Source: Leptolinea sp.
GTDB lineage: Bacteria; Chloroflexota; Anaerolineae; Anaerolineales; Anaerolineaceae
Direction of reading: 5' to 3'
Assembly (NCBI GenBank): GCA_012798535.1
Contig: JAAZMZ010000023.1
Span: 62,001 to 126,000, forward strand
Length of the DNA: 64,000 nt
Of the stretch, positions 51,794-63,353 are shown piece by piece. Made by a program: the position numbers and the translations under genes. Below the pieces are notes generated by a model that ran no database searches, was not told the DNA's origin, and saw only the letters and a program-made list of their open reading frames with translations. Position 1 is the stretch's first letter. Every line of letters starts with the position of its first letter.

Positions 51794-52870
51794 ATGAACT
51801 CAGTAACACAAGAACAAGTACTCGCGGCTCTTTCTACCGTTCAAGAACCCGAATTGCACAGGGACCTTGTCTCATTGAATATGATCAAAGACATCGCCAT
51901 CCAGAATGGCGATGTCCACTTCACCGTGCAACTGACGACACCCGCCTGTCCACTGCGAGGACAGATACAAAATGAAGCGAAATCTGCTGTTATGAAAATT
52001 CCCGGTGTGAAGAATGTGATTGTAGAAATGAAAGCGCAGGTGGTATCCGATGGACGGGATCGAAAACCGCTAGGTCTTTCGATAAAGAACGCTGTTGCCA
52101 TTGCTTCCGGAAAGGGCGGTGTCGGAAAATCAACAGTGGCAGTCAATCTTGCCATTACTCTTGCCAGACAGGGTGCAAAAGTTGGATTATTGGATGCCGA
52201 TATCTACGGACCTAACATTCCAACGATGATGGGTGTGGATCGTATGCCGGATCCAGCTGGAGAAAAGATGATCCCAGCCGATGTTTATGGCGTCAAAGTA
52301 ATGTCAATTGGATTTCTGGTAAAACCTGGACAACCCTTGATCTGGCGGGGGCCTATGCTGCACTCCACAATTCGTCAGTTTCTGGCCGATGTGGAATGGG
52401 GGGATCTGGATTATCTGATCATTGATTTACCACCAGGAACGGGAGACGCACAGTTAAGTCTGGCACAATCAATTGCCTTAAGCGGAGCACTTATAGTGAC
52501 ACTCCCTCAGGCCGTTTCTCTGGAAGATGCGAACCGTGGTCTGCAAATGTTTAAAGTATTAAATGTTCCTATCCTCGGAGTAGTTGAGAATATGAGTTAT
52601 CTTGAATTACCCGATGGCACAAAAATGGATGTGTTTGGCAGCGGAGGCGGTGAGACCCTGGCACATGAATCAGATGTACCATTCCTGGGAGTTATTCCCA
52701 TGGATCCTGATGTACGCAAAGGCGGCGACGCCGGTTCGCCTGTAGTCGTGTCTTTACCTGATTCTCCTGCTGCGAAAGCGTTATCAGACATTGCCGGGAA
52801 GATCGCCGCAAAATTAAGTGTTGCCGCCATAACAGGCAATGGTGGAGTGACCATCAAGATGGTTGGATAG
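51794..52870 (+). CDS. mrp: Mrp/NBP35 (ApbC) family Fe-S carrier P-loop ATPase
   Basis: DUF59-like N-terminus, [54 protein letters not shown]. Confidence 0.93.
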   Translation: MNSVTQEQVLAALSTVQEPELHRDLVSLNMIKDIAIQNGDVHFTVQLTTPACPLRGQIQNEAKSAVMKIPGVKNVIVEMKAQVVSDGRDRKPLGLSIKNAVAIASGKGGVGKSTVAVNLAITLARQGAKVGLLDADIYGPNIPTMMGVDRMPDPAGEKMIPADVYGVKVMSIGFLVKPGQPLIWRGPMLHSTIRQFLADVEWGDLDYLIIDLPPGTGDAQLSLAQSIALSGALIVTLPQAVSLEDANRGLQMFKVLNVPILGVVENMSYLELPDGTKMDVFGSGGGETLAHESDVPFLGVIPMDPDVRKGGDAGSPVVVSLPDSPAAKALSDIAGKIAAKLSVAAITGNGGVTIKMVG

Positions 52871-52880
52871 GAGCAAACGC

Positions 52881-53732
52881 ATGCCGCAATTAATTGTTGG
52901 CGTCAGATTCAATCCGATCGGTAAGATTTATCATTTTGATAGCGGGAAGATCACCGATCTTACCCTGGGTGATTATGTGGTTGTAGAAACCAGCCGCGGG
53001 AAACAGCTCGGGCAGGTTTCGCAGATAATTTCTGATCCTGGGAATCCTCCTGAAGGCGGTTGGAAGTTGATCGAACGGCGTGCTACGCCACGCGATCTGG
53101 TAACACGCCAGAGTTGGCAATCAAAAGAACCCGAAGTGGTTGATTTTACCCGTCAGCGTTCGAAAGAATTGCGGCTGAATGGAGTCAAAATCATCTCATC
53201 GGAATACAGTTTTGATGGCAACCGCCTGACCGTCTTTTTCAGCACAGAAACCGAAGAAAAGGCGGATCTTAAATCTCTTCGCCAGGATGTGCAACGTCGT
53301 TTTGCGCCGGTACAGGTAGATTTGCGTCAAATTGGTCCTCGCGATGTATCCAAGAGTATCTGTGGGATTGGCGCTTGCGGCCTGGAAAAGCGATGTTGCT
53401 GCCAGTTCCTGTCTGAGTTCAGTTCCATTTCGATCCGCATGGCAAAAGAGCAGGGCATTTCCCTTACTCCAGGTGAGATCACGGGTATGTGTGGCCGCTT
53501 ACGATGCTGCCTTGCTTACGAGTTCGAACAGTATTCAGAAGCTCGCTCACATCTGCCCAAACGGAATAAAGAGGTTGTAACACCCGCCGGTACGGGAAAA
53601 GTTATCGATATCCGCCCACTTCAGGAAATGGTCACCGTAGATATTCCTGAAATCGGTGTTCGGGAATTTCACGCCTCCGAAATTACATTCACATCACAGA
53701 CAGAGGAAAAATCAGGTGCAAAGCGGAATTGA
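52881..53732 (+). CDS. PSP1-domain protein (YaaT-like)
   Basis: VVVETSRGKQLGQV, Cys-rich CGIGACGLEKRCCCQFL, GMCGRLRCCLAYE. Confidence 0.85.
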   Translation: MPQLIVGVRFNPIGKIYHFDSGKITDLTLGDYVVVETSRGKQLGQVSQIISDPGNPPEGGWKLIERRATPRDLVTRQSWQSKEPEVVDFTRQRSKELRLNGVKIISSEYSFDGNRLTVFFSTETEEKADLKSLRQDVQRRFAPVQVDLRQIGPRDVSKSICGIGACGLEKRCCCQFLSEFSSISIRMAKEQGISLTPGEITGMCGRLRCCLAYEFEQYSEARSHLPKRNKEVVTPAGTGKVIDIRPLQEMVTVDIPEIGVREFHASEITFTSQTEEKSGAKRN

Positions 53733-54447
53733 AGGTTGGTCGGATAAGAAAAAAATCCTGGTAGTACTGGCACATCCGGATGATCCAGAATTTTTCTGTG
53801 GCGCGACTCTGGCAGGTTGGTCGAAAGACGGACATGAAATTTATTATTGTCTGATCACCAGCGGAAACAAAGGATCGGATGATCCATCTATCACACCGAA
53901 TGAATTGGCTATTCTGCGTGCGGAAGAACAAAAACAGGCAGCAGCGGTCATCGGCGTCAACCGTATTGAGAACCTGGGATACGACGATGGGACGTTACAG
54001 GCGGATCTAAAAGTACGAAAAGATGTCGTGCGGGTTATTCGTCAGGTAAAGCCTGATATTCTTGTCTCCTGTGATCCCACCAATTATTTCCCAAATGAAG
54101 GTTATATCAACCATCCAGACCATCGGGCAGCCGGGCAAATCGCCCTGGATGCCGTATTTCCAGCCAGCGGGAATCGTATGTTTTTCCCGGAATTATTAAC
54201 GGAAGAGAAACTCGAGCCACATTCAGTTGATGAAGTCTGGCTTTCGTTGACATCTCAACCCAACATTACGCTGGATATAACCGATACATTTGAAATCAAA
54301 CTGAATGCGCTGAAAAAACACCGCAGCCAAATCGGAGATCCGATTGCGTTTGAAAAACGGCTCAGGACAACACGGCATACAAAAGATTCGACAGATGAAT
54401 TACCCCGGTACGAAGAATCATTCAAGAGAATCATCTTTCGAAAATAG
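53716..54447 (+). CDS. PIG-L family deacetylase
   Basis: VLAHPDDPEFFCGATLAGW, NHPDHRAAGQIALDAVFPAS; GTG start with upstream GAGG. Confidence 0.87.
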   Translation: MQSGIEGWSDKKKILVVLAHPDDPEFFCGATLAGWSKDGHEIYYCLITSGNKGSDDPSITPNELAILRAEEQKQAAAVIGVNRIENLGYDDGTLQADLKVRKDVVRVIRQVKPDILVSCDPTNYFPNEGYINHPDHRAAGQIALDAVFPASGNRMFFPELLTEEKLEPHSVDEVWLSLTSQPNITLDITDTFEIKLNALKKHRSQIGDPIAFEKRLRTTRHTKDSTDELPRYEESFKRIIFRK

Positions 54448-54549
54448 CAATTAATCAAAATAAGGAATCCTGGATTGACATATCAATTCGGGAAGGATAT
54501 AATTTAATCATCTTAATTATCTTATTATTAAGAGCATATCTCTGATCTT

Positions 54550-55239
54550 ATGTCGGAAATCTACCTGAACACGTTTCTCCAATATCTGGCAGATCATAAC
54601 AAACAGGATGGCTGTCGTCTTCCTTCTCTCAGTGAACTGAGCAAAGCCACGCAGACAAGCATTCCCAGTCTTCGTGAACAACTTGAAGTCGCCAGGGCCT
54701 TTGGTTTTGTTGAAGTCAAACCTAAAACCGGTATTCGCAAGAACCGATACCAATTTACCCCCGCCGTAACGGCCAGTCTATCTTATGCCGTTAAAGAAGA
54801 TCGGCGGCGTTTTGATGCTTTTGCCGATTTGCGTAAACATATCGAAGCAGCCTATTTCGAAGAAGCGGCGGCTCTTTTAACAAAAGAGGATATTGAATCC
54901 CTTTTTCAATTAATACAGGCTGCGAGGCAGAAGCTGGCTCATAAACCTGTTGAAATCCCATTCTACGAGCATCGAGATTTTCATTTATTGATGTATAGCA
55001 GATTGGAAAATCCTTTTGTAACTGGTCTTTTAGAAGCTTACTGGTATATGTATGAAGAAGTTGGATTGAATCGATACACCGGGATTGATTATCAGGTCAG
55101 AGTCTGGGAATACCACGAAAAAATTGTTGAATCGATCCAACTGGGAGAGTTCTCCAACAGCAAGAAAACCCTGCTTGAACACATGATCTTACTGAATCAA
55201 CGTCCACTGGAAAAAGCAAAAAACGATCATTTTGAATGA
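54550..55239 (+). CDS. GntR/FCD-domain-type transcriptional regulator
   Basis: RLPSLSELSKATQTSIPSLREQLEVARAFGFVEVKPKTGI and FCD-like helical C-terminus. Confidence 0.7.
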   Translation: MSEIYLNTFLQYLADHNKQDGCRLPSLSELSKATQTSIPSLREQLEVARAFGFVEVKPKTGIRKNRYQFTPAVTASLSYAVKEDRRRFDAFADLRKHIEAAYFEEAAALLTKEDIESLFQLIQAARQKLAHKPVEIPFYEHRDFHLLMYSRLENPFVTGLLEAYWYMYEEVGLNRYTGIDYQVRVWEYHEKIVESIQLGEFSNSKKTLLEHMILLNQRPLEKAKNDHFE

Positions 55240-55252
55240 TCCAGAGGAAAAT

Positions 55253-57055
55253 ATGAATTCCATTATCAATGATTTTAATTTGACCATCAGCACAATTAAC
55301 GGCTCGGGAAGTGCCACCGCGAATACAACTCTTTTACGGGCAATTTTCAAGATGGGGATACCCGTTTCCGGGAAGAATATTTTTCCTTCGAATATTCAGG
55401 GACAACCAACCTGGTTCACGATCCGGATAAATCAGTCTGGATTTGTTGCCCGGCAGGAAAAAGATGACATTGTGGTCGCCATGAATCCCACAACCATTCA
55501 AAATGAGCTTGAATCGGTTTGCCCAGGCGGGGTGCTGTTTTTTGCCGACCATATCCATCTACCATCAAACCGGTCAGACATAACCATATATCCAATGCCG
55601 GTAAAACAGATCATGCATGATTCGGAAATACAGCCTTCTATGCGTGATTATGTGGCCAATATGGTCTATGTCGGTATTGTCGGGCATATCCTTGATCTCG
55701 ATATGGATAAGGTACGGCTTGCCCTGGACTATCATTTCAAGGGTAAGGAATCGGCTGTCACCGCAAATTGGAAAATTATAGAAGCATCCATCGACTGGAC
55801 AAAAGCAAATATAAAAAAACAGGATCCCTATAGACTGAAGACATTGAATCCCTTGAACGATTACATAATGACAGATGGAAACACTGCCGCCGCTCTGGGA
55901 GCTATCTTTGGTGGGGTGCAATTCAATGCCTGGTACCCGATTACCCCGGCCACCAGCATTTCCGAGTCATTGAATGAATATTTACCGCAATTACGGCGCG
56001 ACCCTACCACAGGCAAGGATAATTATGTAGTTATCCAGGCGGAGGATGAGTTATCGGCAATCGGTATGGCGATCGGAGCTGGCTTTTCAGGTTTACGTGC
56101 CATGACCTCGACTTCAGGCCCGGGTTTGTCTCTGATGTCAGAGTATCTCGGTTTGGCCTATTATTCAGAAACCCCGGTGGTTATCTGGGATGTACAGCGT
56201 GTTGGACCATCGACGGGTCTTCCCACCCGGACAGCCCAGGGTGATCTCACTCAGACCTACTTCATCAGCCATGGAGATACCCAATTCCCAATTTTGATAC
56301 CGGGTACAGTCGATGAATGTTTCGAATTTGGCTGGAAGGCGTTTGATATCGCTGAGAGATTGCAGTCACCAGTAATTGTTCTCTCTGACCTTGACCTGGG
56401 CATGAATGAATGGATGACACACAAATTCGAATATCCGAATAAACCAATGGACAGAGGAAAAATCCTCTGGGAAGAGGACCTGGAAAGGCTGTTGAAAGAA
56501 AGATCTGGAGACTGGGGGCGTTATCTGGATATTGACGGGGATGGTATTCCCTATCGTACCGTTCCAGGCAACACTCACCCGAAGAGTCCTTATCTGGCAA
56601 GGGGTACCGGGCATGATGAGTACGCACGATATACAGAAGATAACGTAGCGTGGGAAAATGGACAAACGCGTCTGTTAAGAAAACTTGAAAAAGCAAAAGA
56701 ATTCCTGCCTCCACCGATCATAACAAAAGAAAAAGAAGCTTCATTTGGGATTATTGGCTACGGATCGACAGAATTGTCCATTCTCGAAGCACAGGATTTC
56801 TATCATAAAGAGGGTATATCGACAAATTTTGCGCGAATCAGATCTATCCCATTTTCAACTGAAATAAAAAGATTCATAACTGAAAATAAGCGTATCTATG
56901 TGATCGAAAACAACCGAGATGGACAAATGTGTCAGTTGTTACAGATTATCTACCCCGAAATGGCCGGAAAATTCATCAAAATTTGTCATGTTGACGGATT
57001 ACCGTTGACGGCTCGATGGATTTGTGAAGCGATCAATTCGCATCAGGAGAGATAA
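55253..57055 (+). CDS. korA: 2-oxoacid:ferredoxin oxidoreductase, fused gamma/alpha subunit
   Basis: GSGSATANTTLLRAIFKMG, AAALGAIFGGVQFNAWYPITPATSISESL, MTSTSGPGLSLMSEYLGLAYYSETPVV. Confidence 0.9.
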   Translation: MNSIINDFNLTISTINGSGSATANTTLLRAIFKMGIPVSGKNIFPSNIQGQPTWFTIRINQSGFVARQEKDDIVVAMNPTTIQNELESVCPGGVLFFADHIHLPSNRSDITIYPMPVKQIMHDSEIQPSMRDYVANMVYVGIVGHILDLDMDKVRLALDYHFKGKESAVTANWKIIEASIDWTKANIKKQDPYRLKTLNPLNDYIMTDGNTAAALGAIFGGVQFNAWYPITPATSISESLNEYLPQLRRDPTTGKDNYVVIQAEDELSAIGMAIGAGFSGLRAMTSTSGPGLSLMSEYLGLAYYSETPVVIWDVQRVGPSTGLPTRTAQGDLTQTYFISHGDTQFPILIPGTVDECFEFGWKAFDIAERLQSPVIVLSDLDLGMNEWMTHKFEYPNKPMDRGKILWEEDLERLLKERSGDWGRYLDIDGDGIPYRTVPGNTHPKSPYLARGTGHDEYARYTEDNVAWENGQTRLLRKLEKAKEFLPPPIITKEKEASFGIIGYGSTELSILEAQDFYHKEGISTNFARIRSIPFSTEIKRFITENKRIYVIENNRDGQMCQLLQIIYPEMAGKFIKICHVDGLPLTARWICEAINSHQER

Positions 57056-57057
57056 CC

Positions 57058-58104
57058 ATGACCGATACTCCTTTAACTTCGGTTTCACCGACCAATCTAA
57101 TAGGCCTGACCCGGGCCGATTACAAAGGTGCCGTGAGTACGTTATGTCAGGGATGCGGTCATAATTCCATAGCGAACCAGATCATTGCGGCGTGTTATGA
57201 ACTAAATATCAAACCCGAAAAAACTATGAAGTTTTCAGGGATTGGATGCTCCAGTAAAAGCCCGACTTACTTTCTAGGTCATTCCTTCGGTTTCAATGGT
57301 TTACACGGCAGAATGCCATCCCTGGCACAGGGAGCCGGTTTTGGCGATACATCCATGCGGATCATCGGGGTAAGCGGAGATGGTGACACAGCCAGTATCG
57401 GTTTTGGTCAGTTCAAGCATCTGTCAAGGCGAAATTTCCCAATGACCTATATTGTGGAAAATAACGGTGTATACGGCCTGACAAAAGGGCAGTTCTCCGC
57501 TACTGCGGAACGGGGAAAAACCCTGAAGAAACAGGGCACCAGCCGCTATTTACCGGTTGATATCTGCATGGAAGCATTGATCTCAAATGCGTCTTTTGTT
57601 GCGCGCTCTTTTGCCGGTGACCCCCGGCAGGTTAAAGATCTTATTAAGGCTGCATTGAGTCATCGTGGATTGAGTGTGTTGGATATCATCAGCCCCTGCG
57701 TGACATTCTACAATCTGGATACCTCGCTGCATTCATACTCCTGGGGAAAAGACCACGAATCTCATCTCCACGAACTGTCATTTGTTCCTCCCCGCGAAGA
57801 AATTATGATCGAGGATTTCGAAGAAAATACCATTCGTGAGATCGAATTGCATGATGGATCGACAATAGTCTTGAAGAAACTGGATGTTGAATATGATCCC
57901 ACCAATCGCTGGGATGCGATGCATATGCTGGAAGAAGCCTATCTTAATGACTGGCTGGTTACCGGATTGATTTATGTGGATCCAGATCAACCATCAATGT
58001 ATGACCTGTATAATCTCGTCGACAAACCATTGAATCGACTGACAGAAAAAGAATTACGGCCATCAGAAGAAGCACTTAATAAAATAAACGCCAGAATGTT
58101 TTAA
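57058..58104 (+). CDS. korB: 2-oxoacid:ferredoxin oxidoreductase, beta subunit (TPP-binding)
   Basis: LCQGCGHNSIANQII, GIGCSSKSPTYFLG, GVSGDGDTASIGFGQFKHLSRRN, NNGVYGLTKGQ. Confidence 0.92.
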   Translation: MTDTPLTSVSPTNLIGLTRADYKGAVSTLCQGCGHNSIANQIIAACYELNIKPEKTMKFSGIGCSSKSPTYFLGHSFGFNGLHGRMPSLAQGAGFGDTSMRIIGVSGDGDTASIGFGQFKHLSRRNFPMTYIVENNGVYGLTKGQFSATAERGKTLKKQGTSRYLPVDICMEALISNASFVARSFAGDPRQVKDLIKAALSHRGLSVLDIISPCVTFYNLDTSLHSYSWGKDHESHLHELSFVPPREEIMIEDFEENTIREIELHDGSTIVLKKLDVEYDPTNRWDAMHMLEEAYLNDWLVTGLIYVDPDQPSMYDLYNLVDKPLNRLTEKELRPSEEALNKINARMF

Positions 58105-58167
58105 AGGGAAAACGATAGCACCGCATTTTTGTTTGGTACTGGCGTTTTATTTGCTGGTGGATTCTGG

Positions 58168-59619
58168 TTATTTGTTTCTTCCCAGCGTGTGTAAAAGTAC
58201 GAAGTTCGGAGGCAGGTTCTTACCGACCGGGAAACCTGAAATCAGAATAACCTGCTGACCGGCTTTCATCAGAGATGATTCTATGATGGCATTTTCTACC
58301 GTCTGGATCATTGATTCAACTGTTGATGCAAATGGCACCAAAAAGGGTGTGATTCCCCAGTAGAGACCAAGCCGCTGATATGTACGTTTATCCGGAGTAA
58401 AAGCCAGTACAGGGACATCAGGTCTCACTTTTGACATGACACGTGCTGTGTGCCCGCCGCGTGTAAATACGGCGATACAGGTGACATCGGTGTCCTGGGC
58501 GAGTTCTTTGGCCGCTCTGGCCAGGGAATATGAATCATCCTGCAAACTGAGGGGATCAGGAATAGGATGACAGTGTCCCCATTCCGCATTATGAGCTTCT
58601 GCTTCCTGGATGATGGCATCCATCATCTTTACCGCATCCACCGGGTAATCACCACTGGCAGTTTCGCCTGAAAGCATCACTGCGTCTGAGCCATCAAAAA
58701 TCGCGTTGGCTACATCTGAGGCTTCAGCCCGGGTGGGGCGGGGATTATGCATCATCGATTCAAGCATCTGAGTGGCTGTTATCACCTGACGCGACTTTTT
58801 CGTTGCAGCTTCAATGATCAGCTTCTGCATAATGGGAACAGTTTGCGGTGAAGTTTCCACTCCAAGATCACCCCGCGCGACCATAACGCCATCCGAAGCA
58901 TCCAGAATAGCCTCCAGGTCATCAATGGCTTCCGGTCTTTCGAGCTTGGCGATTATGCGGGTATCCGTCCGTGCTGGATTGATATCAAAGATAGCTTTTC
59001 GAACAATTTTTATATCATTCGCCGAGCGGACAAAGGAAATAGCCACATAATCGACTTCCTCCTGCAGTCCGAAAGTCAGGTCTTCTTTGTCTTTCTCTGT
59101 GAAACCGGGAATTAAGATATCTGCTCCCGGCAGGTTCACACCTTTGTGAGAGGTCAATCTTCCACCGAGTTTTACCGTCGATTGGACAGAATCGGATTTT
59201 ATGGCAGTGACCTGTAATTCCAATCGGCCGTCATCCAGCAGAATCCGGCTGCCAGAGTGTACAGAACGGGCCAGTTCGGGAACTTCCATCGGAATTACGT
59301 GGTCAATTCCCTCTGATAACGCACCTGCTTTGGACGTCAATAATACAGATTGCCCGGCAACCAGATCAATTCCTGCATCTGGAAGTAATCCAACTCTCAT
59401 TTTGGGCCCCTGCAGATCCTGCAAGATGGATATGGGTTTCTTGATCTCCTGCGATATCTGGCGAACCATGCCGATCCGGCGATGATGATCTTCGTGGGTG
59501 CCATGGGAAAAATTCAACCGAACAACATCAACACCCGCCAGAAGAAGTTCTTTTAGCTTCTCCAGTGTGTCACAGGCCGGTCCAATAGTAGCTACAATCT
59601 TTGCTTTTCGACTGTTCAT
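58168..59619 (-). CDS. pyk: Pyruvate kinase
   Basis: KIVATIGPAC, VVRLNFSHGTHEDH, DLQGPKMRVG, MVARGDLGVE, TRAEASDVANAIFDGSDAVMLSGETASGDYP. Confidence 0.96.
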   Translation of the reverse strand: MNSRKAKIVATIGPACDTLEKLKELLLAGVDVVRLNFSHGTHEDHHRRIGMVRQISQEIKKPISILQDLQGPKMRVGLLPDAGIDLVAGQSVLLTSKAGALSEGIDHVIPMEVPELARSVHSGSRILLDDGRLELQVTAIKSDSVQSTVKLGGRLTSHKGVNLPGADILIPGFTEKDKEDLTFGLQEEVDYVAISFVRSANDIKIVRKAIFDINPARTDTRIIAKLERPEAIDDLEAILDASDGVMVARGDLGVETSPQTVPIMQKLIIEAATKKSRQVITATQMLESMMHNPRPTRAEASDVANAIFDGSDAVMLSGETASGDYPVDAVKMMDAIIQEAEAHNAEWGHCHPIPDPLSLQDDSYSLARAAKELAQDTDVTCIAVFTRGGHTARVMSKVRPDVPVLAFTPDKRTYQRLGLYWGITPFLVPFASTVESMIQTVENAIIESSLMKAGQQVILISGFPVGKNLPPNFVLLHTLGRNK

Positions 59620-59622
59620 AGT

Positions 59623-60936
59623 CTATTCGATATAACGTAAGTTTTTAGCTTCATGGGTTAATTCTTCACGAAAATCGGGGTGGGCGATGGAAATTAATGC
59701 CTGGGCACGCTGCCGGAAAGACTTTCCATATAGATCAACCATACCATATTCTGTGACAACATAGTGAATATGGTTCCGGGTTGTAACTACACCAGCACCT
59801 GGTTTCAGCATGGGAACGATCTTATTGTGGATTTTTCCGCTGGCATCCATGGAGGTGCTGGGAAGTGCAATAATAGGCATTCCTTCTTCCGCCAGTGAAG
59901 ACCCATAGATGAAATCAACTTGGCCGCCAGGGCCGCTGTATATCTTTGTACCGATAGAATCTGAACAGACTTGTCCGGTGAGATCAATTTCTATCGCGGA
60001 ATTTATTGCGACCATTTTCCGATTTTTCGCAATGATCAGGGGATTATTCACATACTCAGTGCGTTGGATTTCTACCAGTGGGTTGTTGTCACACCAGCGG
60101 TGTAACACCCTTGAGCCAAGCAGGAAACCTGTAGTAATCTTGTCTTTATGCAGAGTTTTTTGGGAGTTGTTTATCACACCTTTTTTAACAAGATCAATCA
60201 CACCGTCTGAGATCAATTCCGAATGAATTCCCAGATCCTTTTTATCGTTAAGATACTTTAAGACTGCATTCGGGATATCACCAATACCGAGCTGCAATGT
60301 GGCACCGTCTGTGATCCTCTCTGCAATATACTGGCCGATCTTCTCCGTCACCGGGTCAGAATCCAGATCGGGCATGGGAATCTCAGCGAGAGGATAATTG
60401 ACCGGAACGATGGCGGAGAGTTTGCTGATGTGTACCAGAGTATCACCCAACATTCGAGGCATTTGTTCGTTTATCTCACCAATCATAATCTTTGCAGATT
60501 CGGCCGGACCCTTCGTTAATCCGCTTTCGACTCCATACGTACAGAAACCCTGCTCATCGGGTGGTGAAAGATGCACAAATGCGACGTCTACCGGCAAAAT
60601 ACCCTTCATGAACAATAAAGGGTATTCCGATAAAAACACCGGAGTGTAGTCTGCACGGCATTCGTGAATAGCTTTACGGACATTCGCGCTGACAAACAAT
60701 GAATTTATCCGCAAGTGGCCTGCCATACAGGGATCGACGTACTCCGAACCGATGATTGTCAATGCCTGACAAACCTCAACATCGTGTAATTCTGGAGCCC
60801 GGCGGATAAGTGCAGATAACAACTCACGGGGAACAGAGCAGTTTGATGTGAGATAAATCCGCTGGCCGGATTGAACAAAGCGAATGGCTTCATCAGCCGA
60901 GACTATTCTGTCTGCGTACTCGGTTTTCCAATCCAT
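59623..60936 (-). CDS. Acetyl-CoA hydrolase/4-hydroxybutyrate CoA-transferase family protein
   Basis: GATLQLGIGDIPNAVL, LGIHSELISDGVIDLVKKGVINN, TEYGMVDLYGKSFRQRAQALISIAHPDFREEL. Confidence 0.9.
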   Translation of the reverse strand: MDWKTEYADRIVSADEAIRFVQSGQRIYLTSNCSVPRELLSALIRRAPELHDVEVCQALTIIGSEYVDPCMAGHLRINSLFVSANVRKAIHECRADYTPVFLSEYPLLFMKGILPVDVAFVHLSPPDEQGFCTYGVESGLTKGPAESAKIMIGEINEQMPRMLGDTLVHISKLSAIVPVNYPLAEIPMPDLDSDPVTEKIGQYIAERITDGATLQLGIGDIPNAVLKYLNDKKDLGIHSELISDGVIDLVKKGVINNSQKTLHKDKITTGFLLGSRVLHRWCDNNPLVEIQRTEYVNNPLIIAKNRKMVAINSAIEIDLTGQVCSDSIGTKIYSGPGGQVDFIYGSSLAEEGMPIIALPSTSMDASGKIHNKIVPMLKPGAGVVTTRNHIHYVVTEYGMVDLYGKSFRQRAQALISIAHPDFREELTHEAKNLRYIE

Positions 60937-60949
60937 ATCCTTACCCCGA

Positions 60950-62152
60950 TCAGTTTTCTAACAGGACGCCGCGTATCTTTTCCAATGCCCAGTCTATTGT
61001 AGGCCGGTCAATAATCAGCGGAGGAGCAAAGCGGATAATATTTTCGTGGGTTTCCTTGGCCAGAATTCCCCTGGCTTTGAGCGCTTCGCAGTATTTACGC
61101 GCTCCGCCGGCTTCCGGCTTCATTTCCACGCCGATAAGCAGCCCGCGTCCGCGCACTTCTCGTATCTTTGGACTGTTGATCTCAGCCAGTTGCTCGATAA
61201 AATACTCACCCTGAATGGCGGCATTCTCGATCATTTTTTCTTCGACAAGAACTTTCAATGATTCGCGGGCAACCGCAGCGGCCAGAGGATTACCGCCGAA
61301 GGTTGAACCGTGTTCGCCCGGATGGATCAAACCCAGAATGGGTTTGTCCGCCAGAACAGCAGATACCGGATAAAAACCACCGCCCAGTGCTTTTCCAAGA
61401 ATGACCAGATCCGCTCTCACATTTTCATGCTGTGTGGCCAATAACTTCCCGGTTCTCCCCAAACCCGTCTGTATCTCGTCAGCGATAAAAAGTATATTTT
61501 CTCTTGTGCATATATCTCTGACATTTTTCAGGTAGCCAGCCGGTGGAATGTTTACGCCGGCTTCTCCCTGGATTGGTTCAATCATCACAGCCACCGTATT
61601 AGGGGTGATGGCATTTTCCAGGGATTTCGCATCGCCAAAGGGAACAGAAATAAAACCGGGAGTGTGCGGTCCAAAATCATCTTTGTACAATGGTTCAGAT
61701 GAAAAGGAGATGATGGAAATGGTTCTGCCGTGAAAATTTCCTTCGGCAACGATGATTTCTGCTTTGCCACGCGGAACCTTCTTGGAGACATATCCCCATT
61801 TCCTTGCCACTTTCAGGGCTGTTTCAACTGCCTCAGCACCGCTGTTCATCGGCAAAACCATTTCATACCCGGTCAGATCAGATAATTCCTTATAAAACAG
61901 AGCCAGTTGATCGTTTCTAAATGCCCTTGATGTCAGGGTCAATTTCCCCGCCTGTTCAATCAATGCTTTCAGTATTCGCGGATGAACATGCCCTTGATTC
62001 AATGCTGAATATGAGCTTAGGCAATCCAGATACTTATTTCCATCAACATCGAAAACCCAGACACCTTCTCCACGAGTGAGAACAACATCCAACGGATGGT
62101 AGTTGTGTGCGCCGATTCTTTCTTCGAGGTCGATGAATTCCTGGCTTCTCAT
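60950..62152 (-). CDS. rocD: Ornithine aminotransferase-like class III aminotransferase
   Basis: [58 protein letters not shown]. Confidence 0.83.
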   Translation of the reverse strand: MRSQEFIDLEERIGAHNYHPLDVVLTRGEGVWVFDVDGNKYLDCLSSYSALNQGHVHPRILKALIEQAGKLTLTSRAFRNDQLALFYKELSDLTGYEMVLPMNSGAEAVETALKVARKWGYVSKKVPRGKAEIIVAEGNFHGRTISIISFSSEPLYKDDFGPHTPGFISVPFGDAKSLENAITPNTVAVMIEPIQGEAGVNIPPAGYLKNVRDICTRENILFIADEIQTGLGRTGKLLATQHENVRADLVILGKALGGGFYPVSAVLADKPILGLIHPGEHGSTFGGNPLAAAVARESLKVLVEEKMIENAAIQGEYFIEQLAEINSPKIREVRGRGLLIGVEMKPEAGGARKYCEALKARGILAKETHENIIRFAPPLIIDRPTIDWALEKIRGVLLEN

Positions 62153-62160
62153 AGTAGTCC

Positions 62161-63084
62161 TTATCGGAATAGACTGACAAGAATGGCTTTTTGGGCATGC
62201 ATACGATTATGCGCCTGTGGGAAGAGAACAGAATGTGGTCCATCGGCCACCTCATCCGTGATCTCCTGTCCACGATGCGCCGGAAGACAGTGCATAACGA
62301 TTACATTAGGTGAAGCTTCAGCGACCAGTTTTGCATTGACCTGGTAGGGAGGGAAGACTTTTTTACGTTTTTCGGTTTCTTCCTCCTGTCCCATGCTTGT
62401 CCAGGTATCGGTATAGATTACATCCGCGCCTTTGACAGCCTCGTGCGGATCACGCATCATCCGAATGGATACACCTGATTTGGCGGCAAATGTCTTGCCT
62501 TCATTCAAAGCTTTCTCGGAGAGATCATAGCCTTCAGGGGAGGCAATCGTAAAGTTGGCACCCAATTTTGAGCAGAAATGCAGAAGTGAAACGGCGACAT
62601 TATTTCCATCACCGATGTAACTCACATTCAGCCCCTTGATGCGGTTGAACTTCTCGAAGATAGTCAATGCATCAGCCATACCCTGGCAGGGATGATCGTA
62701 ATCACTGAGACCGTTGATCACCGGAATATCGGCCCATTTGGCCAGATCAAGCACATGCTGGTGGGCAAAAACCCGTGCCATGATGATATCCACGTAACCT
62801 GCCAGCACGCGGGCGACATCTGCTACAGACTCGCGTTGACCTAGACCAATTTCATTCGGAGAAAGGTAGAGTGCATCGCCGCCAAGATGACGCATGGCCA
62901 TATCGAAACTGACCCGTGTTCGCAGGCTTGGTTTCTGAAAGATCATTCCCAACACCTTGCCCTTTAAGATCGGTTTATTCTCACCCTTTTCGCGTCTTTC
63001 TTTTTTCAATTCCACGGCAAGGTCAAGAATACTCTGTAACGCTTCCGGGGTACTATCCGCGATGGAAATAAAATCTTTCTTCAT
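62161..63084 (-). CDS. argF: Ornithine carbamoyltransferase
   Basis: [53 protein letters not shown]. Confidence 0.92.
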   Translation of the reverse strand: MKKDFISIADSTPEALQSILDLAVELKKERREKGENKPILKGKVLGMIFQKPSLRTRVSFDMAMRHLGGDALYLSPNEIGLGQRESVADVARVLAGYVDIIMARVFAHQHVLDLAKWADIPVINGLSDYDHPCQGMADALTIFEKFNRIKGLNVSYIGDGNNVAVSLLHFCSKLGANFTIASPEGYDLSEKALNEGKTFAAKSGVSIRMMRDPHEAVKGADVIYTDTWTSMGQEEETEKRKKVFPPYQVNAKLVAEASPNVIVMHCLPAHRGQEITDEVADGPHSVLFPQAHNRMHAQKAILVSLFR

Positions 63085-63105
63085 AGAAATCTCCTTTTCA
63101 GTTTA

Positions 63106-63336
63106 TTAATGGTGGCAGGAACCGCAAGATCCACCGCTGCAACCGCCACAACCCGAATGTCCGGTGGAAATCGAAGCAGAGTCCCCAGCAGATTTCGCAT
63201 AGAATTTCGATATCATCCGGTGTGTATTTTCACTCTGGCATGTTGTGCAAACGGCAGGCTGATCCGCATCAGAAAAACAACGGCGGACTTCAAAAGTCTG
63301 CCGGCAATCCAAACACTCAAATTCATAAATAGGCAT
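63106..63336 (-). CDS. FmdB-family zinc-ribbon protein
   Basis: MPIYEFECLDCRQTFEVRR...CTTCQSENTHRMISKFYAKSAGD, C-terminal GCGGCSGGSCGSCHH. Confidence 0.9.
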   Translation of the reverse strand: MPIYEFECLDCRQTFEVRRCFSDADQPAVCTTCQSENTHRMISKFYAKSAGDSASISTGHSGCGGCSGGSCGSCHH

Positions 63337-63353
63337 ATTTGACTCCTTTTTTG

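Noticed and set aside
56265-56714. Minus-strand ORF 149 aa
   Set aside because: Antisense to korA; no recognisable family.
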